A DNA stretch of 26,057 nucleotides, taken from assembly GCA_028687495.1 (NCBI GenBank), contig JAQUAA010000005.1, positions 1 through 26,057 on the forward strand. Reading direction: 5' to 3'. Below are positions 21,172 through 26,057 of the stretch, piece after piece. The stretch's first letter is position 1, and each line of letters begins with the position of its first letter. Position numbers and translations under genes: made by a program. Under the pieces are notes generated by a model. It was not told the DNA's origin and made no database searches. It saw nothing but the letters and a program-made list of their open reading frames with translations. The stretch is from Minisyncoccota bacterium. GTDB taxonomy: Bacteria > Patescibacteriota > Minisyncoccia > Minisyncoccales > RBG-13-42-11.

Positions 21172-22308
21172 TTACAATTTTCCCTGTTTTATCTTTTCCC
21201 TCATCTTTTCGACGAAGCTGTTGAAAAAGTAAAGGTTGTGAAACGTTAACAGGGACAAAGCGGTGATTTCTTTTGCCCGGAATAAATGCGAAATGTATCT
21301 CCTGCCATAAGTTTTACAAACAAAACAGGAACACTTTCTGTCTAAAGTCTTTCCGTCTCTGAGAAAAATCTCTTTTGACAGGTCCAATTTTCCTTCGGAG
21401 GTAAAAGCAATTCCCCTGCGGGCATAATGCGTGGGAACGTTGCAGTCGAACAGATCCACTCCCCTTTCAATGATTTTAGGAATGTCTTCCAGGTAGCCGA
21501 TGCCCAGAAGATGCCTCGGTTTCTCTTCCGGCAGTTCTTTCATCGTCCAGTTCAGCATTTCCAGCATTTTCTTTTTATTGTCGCCGAATTCACCGCCGAT
21601 GCCGAAACCATCGAAATCCAAACCTCCGATAAATCTGGCGCTCTCAATCCTCAAATCCCTGAATTTTCCCCCCTGGACGATGCCGAAAAGTGCCTGCCTT
21701 GATTTTTTCGCATCCAGACAAATCTTCGCCCACTTGTTGGTTTTTTCCAAAGATTTCCTGGTGTATCCGTAATCGGCAATGGGAGAAGTGCATTCGTCAA
21801 AAGCGAAAATAATGTCGGCTCCCAGTTTTTCCTGGATTTTAACAGATTCTCTGGGACCCAGAAACACTTTTTTGCCGTCCAGAAAAGAACGAAAATAAAC
21901 TCCGTCCTGGGTTATTTTCAGTAACTTTGGCTGCTGGCCGTAGCCGATTTCATCCTCCCGCTTTTCTTTCAGTATTTTGCCGGTTCCAAAATCCCTGCCG
22001 AACCCCAGACTGAAAACCTGGAAACCGCCCGAGTCAGTCATCAATGGTTTCGACCAATTCATGAACCGATGAAGACCGCCTGCTTTCTCGATAATTTCCT
22101 CCCCGGGTTTTAAATGCAGATGATAAGTGTTGCAGATTAGAATCTGACTTTTCGTTTCTTTTGCTTCTTCCGAAGTCAGGGTTTTCACCGCCGCCTGGGT
22201 CGCCACCGGCACCAAACAGGGCGTCTCGATGACGCCGTGTTTGGTTTTCAGTAAACCCAGTCTCGCACTGCTCTTTTTCGATTTTTTAACAATTTTAAAT
22301 TCGATCAT
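21172..22308 (-). CDS. tgt: tRNA-guanine transglycosylase
   Basis: The 378-residue protein has LMTDSGGFQVFS (D92), FAFDECT, ALFGIVQGG, LFDCNVPTHYARRG (nucleophile D288) and the zinc site C326-x-C328-x2-C331 with H357. This enzyme swaps guanine for a queuine precursor at the wobble base of tRNAs reading NAY codons. Two family differences: an insertion around residues 103-137, and THYARRG where most bacterial Tgt have TRNARNG. No other queuosine gene is in the window, so the organism may salvage the base. The ATG at 22308 has no SD. It begins a cluster with the TIM-barrel and flavoprotein genes. Confidence 0.95.
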   Translation of the reverse strand: MIEFKIVKKSKKSSARLGLLKTKHGVIETPCLVPVATQAAVKTLTSEEAKETKSQILICNTYHLHLKPGEEIIEKAGGLHRFMNWSKPLMTDSGGFQVFSLGFGRDFGTGKILKEKREDEIGYGQQPKLLKITQDGVYFRSFLDGKKVFLGPRESVKIQEKLGADIIFAFDECTSPIADYGYTRKSLEKTNKWAKICLDAKKSRQALFGIVQGGKFRDLRIESARFIGGLDFDGFGIGGEFGDNKKKMLEMLNWTMKELPEEKPRHLLGIGYLEDIPKIIERGVDLFDCNVPTHYARRGIAFTSEGKLDLSKEIFLRDGKTLDRKCSCFVCKTYGRRYISHLFRAKEITALSLLTFHNLYFFNSFVEKMREKIKQGKL

Positions 22309-22355
22309 CTATTAAATTTTGTCATTTTTAATCTTTTTTGTCTATGAAAACAGTC

Positions 22356-22390
22356 AGCCCCGGCTTCTTTTTTAAAAGATCGCCGGGGCT
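22356..22390 (-). terminator. Hairpin at the end of acylphosphatase 1
   Basis: AGCCCCGGC (22356-22364) pairs perfectly with GCCGGGGCT (22382-22390), immediately after the stop codon. On the minus strand a modest T-run (TGTTTTC) follows. Confidence 0.45.
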
Positions 22391-22675
22391 TCATGAAGGA
22401 ACAATGATTCTGAAGGAATGGTATTCCGCTTTGTAGGGCTGGGAAAAGACGCTGAGCTTTTCCACTCTGGCTTCTTTGGGACCTCTTCTGGCCCACTCGA
22501 TCACCCTGTCTACGCTTTCCTCTTCCCCTTCGAGAACCGCCCTGACCTGGCCGTCCCGAAGATTCATAACGTTGCCGCAGACCTTAAGTTTTCTGGCCTT
22601 TTCTTCCATTTTGCTGCGAAAGCAGACGTTCTGGACCTTGCCGGCGATAAAGACGATCTTTCTCACCATCTTCAT
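22391..22675 (-). CDS. Acylphosphatase paralogue 1 (variant active-site loop)
   Basis: The 94-residue protein has KVQNVCFR (residues 13-20), GNVMNLRDGQVRAVLEG and WARRGPKEARVEKL, the acylphosphatase fold. The catalytic Arg (of CFR) and Asn (of NLRDG) are kept, but the Gly of the usual VQGV is Asn and GW is GN. Acylphosphatases hydrolyse acyl phosphates such as 1,3-bisphosphoglycerate. The start at 22675 has an AAGGAGG SD with 8-base spacing, unlike the second paralogue at 23845-24171. It lies just downstream of the lipid-kinase gene in transcription order. Confidence 0.85.
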   Translation of the reverse strand: MKMVRKIVFIAGKVQNVCFRSKMEEKARKLKVCGNVMNLRDGQVRAVLEGEEESVDRVIEWARRGPKEARVEKLSVFSQPYKAEYHSFRIIVPS

Positions 22676-22760
22676 TTCTAGGACCTCCTTTCCGTATTCT
22701 CTTGAAAAATATCGAGTGTTTGATTGTAGAACGAAACAGCGAAAAAATCAACAGAAAAGA

Positions 22761-22802
22761 CTCCGGAATTCTCCCCGCATTAAGCAGTTTGAAATTCCGG
22801 AG
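22761..22802 (-). terminator. Perfect hairpin spanning the lipid-kinase stop codon
   Basis: CTCCGGAATT (22761-22770) pairs with AATTCCGGAG (22793-22802); the stop codon lies in the loop. A short T-run (TCTTTTC) follows on the minus strand. Confidence 0.45.
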
Positions 22803-23778
22803 CCTTTGTCTTAGCCACTAAAGGCGTCTGGACGCCGATAAGCTGTGGCGGAATCAGAACCTTCAGGGCTCTTGGCAGGATGGAAACTTGGTATTCCTTT
22901 TCGATGGGCATCACCTCTCCGTCCACTTCGCAAGGCAGCAAGTCTGAAGAAGAAACGGTCAGCGAAGCCGTTTTGAGACACCTGACCTGCGGCAGACCGA
23001 CGTGCTTTCCCTTGGTGGCGCGAAACAGAATCTCCAGAGCCTTTGCTTTTCCGGCCTTATTGATCAGACAGACGTCGAACAGGCCGTCGGACAGGTCAGC
23101 CTCAGGAGCTATTTTGAAGATCGCGCCGTAAGTGACGCCGTTCAGCACAGCCAGCAGACAGGCTTCTGTCTCGAAACTGAAACCGGGACCGGACAAGCTA
23201 AGGCGGTACGACGGAAATCCCAGGAAAATCTTCTGCGAAGCATTGAGCAGGTAAATCAGGTCTTTGGGCAGGAAGCCGTACTTTTCCTTGAATTTCTTGG
23301 TCATCTCGACGACCAGTGCGTCAAACCCGAAACTGACGACGTTCAAGAAGTATTTCTTTCTGTTCTTTGCCGTCAGCAATCCGATGTCGACAGAACTGGT
23401 TTGTCCGTTCCTGATGACCTGCAAAGCGTCTTCGAAACCCGACGGGATGCCGATGTTTTTGGCGAAGTTGTTGCCCGTGCCGGCCTGGATGAATCCCAGT
23501 CTCGGCAAAGTTTCCACCGGAGCACCGCTTAGCATCATGCCGTTGACCAAGAGATTCTTGGTGCCGTCTCCGCCTACTCCGACGAGAGTGTGGACGCCGT
23601 CTAAGGCTGCTCTTTTCCCCAGGGCGAAAGCCGAATCGGGCCCCTCCCGGGAAGTGTAAACGACCGATGCCTCGACTCCCCATTCCCTGAACATCATCTC
23701 TATTCTTTTTCCGTAGACCAAACCTTTTCCTTTTCCTGCTTCCGGATTCACGGCAAACATTAAACCCTGATTTTCCAT
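22780..23778 (-). CDS. Diacylglycerol/sphingosine-kinase family protein (YegS-like)
   Basis: The protein has VNPEAGKGKG, VGVGGDGT (the GGDGT phosphate loop), AGTGNNFAKNIG, DIGLLT, SFGFDALV and DGLFDVCLI, and CEVDGEVMP near the C-terminus: a complete LCB5/YegS lipid-kinase domain. Members phosphorylate diacylglycerol or other lipids using ATP. The start is set at the ATG at 23778, with AGGAGG 8 bases upstream; an in-frame GTG at 23787 overlaps that SD. About 332 residues. It is preceded by an acylphosphatase gene and followed by another, and its stop is inside a hairpin. Confidence 0.88.
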   Translation of the reverse strand: MENQGLMFAVNPEAGKGKGLVYGKRIEMMFREWGVEASVVYTSREGPDSAFALGKRAALDGVHTLVGVGGDGTKNLLVNGMMLSGAPVETLPRLGFIQAGTGNNFAKNIGIPSGFEDALQVIRNGQTSSVDIGLLTAKNRKKYFLNVVSFGFDALVVEMTKKFKEKYGFLPKDLIYLLNASQKIFLGFPSYRLSLSGPGFSFETEACLLAVLNGVTYGAIFKIAPEADLSDGLFDVCLINKAGKAKALEILFRATKGKHVGLPQVRCLKTASLTVSSSDLLPCEVDGEVMPIEKEYQVSILPRALKVLIPPQLIGVQTPLVAKTKAPEFQTA

Positions 23779-23844
23779 CCTAATCACCTCCTTTCCTTAT
23801 TAACTACTTAATGAACCATTTGTTCATTCCGACCTTCTTGGTAC

Positions 23845-24171
23845 TCAAAGATCGTATCTTATTTCAAAGGCCTTGAATTCGGCCTGATAATCTTCCCAGA
23901 TAACGTCTAAAGCCTCTATTTTAGCCCAAATTGGGCCTTTTCTAGCCCAGTTTACCAGTTTCTCGACATTCTGCCTATCCCCCTCGAAAACCGCCTCAAC
24001 CCGACCGTCCCTCAGGTTTTTCACCCAGCCCTGAACCCCTGATTTCTCTGCTTTCTTCTTGGTATTTTCCCTAAAAAAAACGCCCTGAACTCTGCCAAAA
24101 ACAAAAATATGGGCTCTGATTTTTTCGTCCTTTTTCGGATTTTCCTTTCTCTTAAGAAAATCGAACATCAT
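23845..24171 (-). CDS. Acylphosphatase paralogue 2 with N-terminal extension
   Basis: The 108-residue protein has FGRVQGVFFRENT (residues about 25-37), GWVKNLRDGRVEAVFEG and WARKGPIWAKIEAL. The catalytic Arg (FFR) and Asn (NLRDG) are present, and it is closer to the standard family than paralogue 1. The first 17 residues (MMFDFLKRKENPKKDEK) are an extra basic stretch. It follows a 30-residue peptide by 11 bases and has no SD; it appears to be the last gene of the transcript that begins with tRNA-Val and the pilin. Confidence 0.88.
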   Translation of the reverse strand: MMFDFLKRKENPKKDEKIRAHIFVFGRVQGVFFRENTKKKAEKSGVQGWVKNLRDGRVEAVFEGDRQNVEKLVNWARKGPIWAKIEALDVIWEDYQAEFKAFEIRYDL

Positions 24172-24182
24172 CCGCTTTTTAT

Positions 24183-24275
24183 TTATCTCATTAACGGCGG
24201 CAAAACTTTGGTCATGGCGTAAAACGCCGCAAAGACCAAAAGTATTATTACCGCGATGACTTCAAACTTTAACAT
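24183..24275 (-). CDS. 30-residue single-helix membrane peptide
   Basis: ATG at 24275 to TAA at 24183-24185 gives MLKFEVIAVIILLVFAAFYA then MTKVLPPLMR: one hydrophobic helix with a basic end. The A-rich leader ACAAACAT before the ATG is nearly the same as before the 24286-24498 gene, and the gene lies 10 bases after that one. The size is typical of small membrane regulators or toxins, but nothing more can be said. Confidence 0.5.
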   Translation of the reverse strand: MLKFEVIAVIILLVFAAFYAMTKVLPPLMR

Positions 24276-24285
24276 ATGTTTGTTT

Positions 24286-24498
24286 TTATGGAAATGGAGG
24301 CGTATATTTTTCTCCGGGCAAAATGGGATAATTACTCGGAGCGGTGTAATCAGGATGTGATCCTGCCGGAATCGCTCCCGACTCTTTATTCTTTTCTCTG
24401 AAAAACAAAGTTAAAAGAAAAATTATTAAAACTAAAGAAATTACAACAACGATGATGAAAATCCGATTTTCCTTGCTGGTTGGAGATTCTCCGTTCAT
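24286..24498 (-). CDS. 70-residue single-pass membrane protein
   Basis: Residues 13-32 (FIIVVVISLVLIIFLLTLFF) are one hydrophobic helix, followed by a charged stretch and a Pro-rich tail (PDYTAPSNYPILPGEKYTPP) that would lie outside the membrane. There is no family match. It starts 14 bases after the pilin stop codon with an ACAAACATT leader and no SD. It may be a pilin-associated or cell-surface protein, an inference from position. Confidence 0.65.
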   Translation of the reverse strand: MNGESPTSKENRIFIIVVVISLVLIIFLLTLFFREKNKESGAIPAGSHPDYTAPSNYPILPGEKYTPPFP

Positions 24499-24512
24499 AA
24501 TGTTTGTTTAAT

Positions 24513-25034
24513 TTATTTTTCCCATCTTCCCCATTTGGTATAGCCCGAACCCGTTCTTTCCAGTCTGCTTGCGCCGATGGTATATTCGCAGCATAGTCCC
24601 ACGCAGCTTCGCCCGCCGCCGCAGTCCTGATTGCAACAGGGTTCATACCAGTAATAATAAGTCGTATTGTTAAGAGGATCCGTTGGCAGAACTCCCATGA
24701 TTCCATTCCCAACAATTCCCTGCCAAATGCCGCTGCTGGAACACCAACTGCTGCCGGTGCAGCTCGTGCAGGAAGGACAGGCGGGGCAACCGCAGCTATC
24801 GCTTCCTAAACTGCTGTCGCAGCAAGCTTCTCCCGGGAACTGGCCGAATTTATCCCAGTAAACCAATAAGGCCTTTTCCAACTGCTGTACGTCCCGCTGC
24901 CTGACGCCATCTCTCGCTTTGGCTCTGGCGCTCTGAAGATTAACCAAAATAATACTCGAAAGCAGACCGATGACGGCGATGACCACCAATAATTCAATCA
25001 GCGTAAATCCTCTTTTTTTATCAAAAGAAAACAT
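24513..25034 (-). CDS. Cys-rich type IV pilin-like protein
   Basis: The start at the ATG at 25034 gives MFSFDKKRGFTLIELLVVIA: a short basic leader, the prepilin cleavage site (G before FTLIE) with Glu at position 5, and the hydrophobic N-terminal helix. A peptidase would cut after the Gly. The rest (173 residues total) has 16 or more Cys in pairs (GCPACPSC, EPCCNQDCGGG, GLCCEY), which is unusual for a pilin and suggests many disulfides or metal binding. The frame extended upstream to 25175 would run through the tRNA, so it is rejected. No SD: the tRNA 3' end is only 7 bases upstream. Confidence 0.88.
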   Translation of the reverse strand: MFSFDKKRGFTLIELLVVIAVIGLLSSIILVNLQSARAKARDGVRQRDVQQLEKALLVYWDKFGQFPGEACCDSSLGSDSCGCPACPSCTSCTGSSWCSSSGIWQGIVGNGIMGVLPTDPLNNTTYYYWYEPCCNQDCGGGRSCVGLCCEYTIGASRLERTGSGYTKWGRWEK

Positions 25035-25041
25035 AAAAAAG

Positions 25042-25114
25042 TGGGCACTAGAGGACTTGAACCTCTGGCCTTTGCAATGTGAGTGCAACGCTCTAACCAC
25101 TGAGCTAAGTGCCC
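25042..25114 (-). tRNA. tRNA-Val (anticodon CAC)
   Basis: The 73-base sequence folds as a tRNA: acceptor GGGCACT/AGTGCCC (perfect 7 bp), D-arm GCTC...GAGC, anticodon stem TTGCA/TGCAA around CTCACAT (anticodon CAC), variable loop, T-arm AGAGG/CCTCT with TTCAAGT loop, discriminator A. The CCA end is not encoded. A T6 run follows directly, then the pilin ATG 7 bases after the tRNA. Confidence 0.95.
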
Positions 25115-25169
25115 CTAGTTTATTTGTCCCCCATAGATCAAAATAGCAGAATTCCGGCAAACAGAAAAG

Positions 25170-25201
25170 GGGCAAAGAACTTTTGAAAGTCCGTTGCCCC
25201 C
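25170..25201 (-). terminator. Terminator of the right-edge membrane protein
   Basis: GGGGCAA (25170-25176) pairs with TTGCCCC (25195-25201), with an inner ACTTT/AAAGT stem; T4 follows on the minus strand. It separates the gene from the tRNA. Confidence 0.6.
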
Positions 25202-25224
25202 TTCTCTCTTTTTTTATTTTTACA

Positions 25225-26057
25225 TCACGTCCCTTGCAGCGTATTCCGCAGCGCCGTTATCTTCCTTCCCTGGCAGCAAAGCCATTCCCAGAAAACGTAG
25301 CATTCGATGGCAAAGACGGGAAAACCGAGATATCCCACTACCGGCATCTCGAAGATCTTTATGTCCCCGAAGATGGGCACGTCGTAGGTCCACTTGAGAC
25401 CGGCCCAGTAATTCCATCCTTCCCAGAGCAAGCCGCAGATGAGACCGGTCAGCAGAAGCCGGTAAAGGTTTCTGATTTTCCCCCGCCTCAGTTCCGAGAA
25501 CAAGCTGTGGCCGCCGTTCGCTTCCACGCCCGGATCCAGCAGAAAGATAACCGCCAGCCAGATCATCCAGAAAAAGTGTTTCGGCCAGAACAAAGGAAGG
25601 ACGAGCATTCCCAGACCGACGACCCGCCAGACAAGCTGAGGTTGGCCCCATTTCTCCCACTTGAAGAACCTGGCCATTTTCTCCCAGCCGAGAAAGCTCA
25701 ATCTCCGCCCCAGGCAGAAATACTTCAGCAGATCGTGCGTTTCCAGGACGCCGGGAAGCACCGAGCCGAAAGCCAGGAATTTGAAGGCGAATTTCCAAGT
25801 GGGACTGAAAGCAAAGACGCCGCTGCTAGGAGTAACTGGAGAACCGGTGTATCCCCAGTTGGCGAGCTGCATGTTGATCAGCTCGAAAAACTCCCAGAAG
25901 AAGTACGAGCTGACGATCAGCAGCAAAAACTTAGCTTTGAGTCCGGGAATCAGGGATTTGCCGCGACGCCAGAAAAGCAAGCTGTCGACGGTCAGAATGT
26001 ACGACCACCAGACGAAGACGTAAAAGTAAGTCGTGACCGGTTCAACCCTGGCCAACA
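25225..26057 (-). CDS. Unrecognised multi-pass membrane protein (start outside window)
   Basis: The frame runs off the right edge; the apparent first codon (TTG at 26055) is only the first possible start, so the true start is probably upstream. At least 277 residues remain with about six to eight hydrophobic segments and many Trp/Tyr/Phe. The motifs LLWEGWNYWAG and FEMPVVGYLGFPVFAIECYVFWE near the C-terminus resemble uncharacterised membrane proteins sometimes annotated in relation to lycopene cyclase; I do not claim that function. It ends 24 bases before the hairpin at 25170-25201. Confidence 0.7.
   Translation of the reverse strand, partial: LARVEPVTTYFYVFVWWSYILTVDSLLFWRRGKSLIPGLKAKFLLLIVSSYFFWEFFELINMQLANWGYTGSPVTPSSGVFAFSPTWKFAFKFLAFGSVLPGVLETHDLLKYFCLGRRLSFLGWEKMARFFKWEKWGQPQLVWRVVGLGMLVLPLFWPKHFFWMIWLAVIFLLDPGVEANGGHSLFSELRRGKIRNLYRLLLTGLICGLLWEGWNYWAGLKWTYDVPIFGDIKIFEMPVVGYLGFPVFAIECYVFWEWLCCQGRKITALRNTLQGT

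Noticed and set aside
23002..23532. Plus-strand open frame of 176 codons
   Set aside because: It is antisense to the lipid kinase, which has all expected motifs.
24386..24715. Minus-strand frame overlapping the pilin and small membrane protein
   Set aside because: It is out of frame with both real genes and lacks a start signal.
25035..25175. N-terminal extension of the pilin frame to 25175
   Set aside because: It would read straight through the tRNA, and the prepilin leader begins at the ATG at 25034.
25220..25798. Alternative minus-strand frame of 192 codons inside the right-edge gene
   Set aside because: It is Arg/Gly-rich shadow coding; the hydrophobic frame is continuous to the window edge.

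Overview
The window looks like a piece of a small-genome bacterium of the Candidate Phyla Radiation (Patescibacteria, Parcubacteria-like). This is inferred from short, tightly packed genes, many starts without a Shine-Dalgarno (SD) sequence, an archaeal-type phosphopantetheine adenylyltransferase, a small CxxC/CxxC zinc-ribbon protein, a type IV pilin gene and many small membrane proteins of unknown function. TGA acts as a normal stop (for example at the end of the BtpA-like gene), so the recoded genetic code of Gracilibacteria/SR1 does not apply. Almost everything is on the minus strand; only two protein genes (13500-13847 and 19014-19190) and one putative short RNA lie on plus.

Layout. 1-4328: partial coaD-type gene, RRM RNA-binding protein, a BtpA/SgcQ-family TIM barrel coupled to an unknown gene, a 4-TM protein, a SET-domain protein, a protein with two internal repeats, and a Nudix hydrolase. 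4415-7098: four unrecognised secreted or membrane-anchored proteins in a row. 7186-8788: a frameshifted 46-residue membrane peptide, a MazG/HisE-like pyrophosphohydrolase, a small Cys protein, a CYTH-domain protein and a YwbE-like protein. About 8838-13873: a visibly AT-rich island with a four-gene minus-strand cluster (EVE/PUA-like plus nuclease-like protein, secreted YHYH/Cys-repeat protein, 4-TM protein, PD-(D/E)XK nuclease with a QxxxY motif) and a divergent small basic gene. This is the best candidate for an undescribed, possibly defence-related, system. 13978-17571: two unrecognised gene pairs around tspO, a 36-residue basic peptide and a DUF1025-type metallopeptidase. 17751-24275: ychF, a putative short RNA upstream of the zinc-ribbon gene, an operon-like tgt / TIM-barrel / HI0933-type flavoprotein cluster, two acylphosphatases either side of a lipid-kinase-family gene, and a tiny membrane peptide. 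24286-26057: small membrane protein, type IV pilin immediately downstream of tRNA-Val(CAC), and a membrane protein running off the right edge.

Two translation-signal styles are mixed. One set (btpA-like, the repeat protein, Nudix, the 14.0-14.8 kb and 15.9-17.6 kb pairs, acylphosphatase 1, lipid kinase) has near-perfect SD sequences, usually its own promoter and a hairpin at the stop codon. The other set (coaD, SET, the 4.4-8.8 kb genes, tspO, ychF, tgt, flavoprotein, pilin) has A/T-rich leaders with no SD. This suggests different histories or different translation-initiation modes. No intergenic stretch exceeds 300 bases, and I saw no CRISPR array, rRNA or recognisable transposase.
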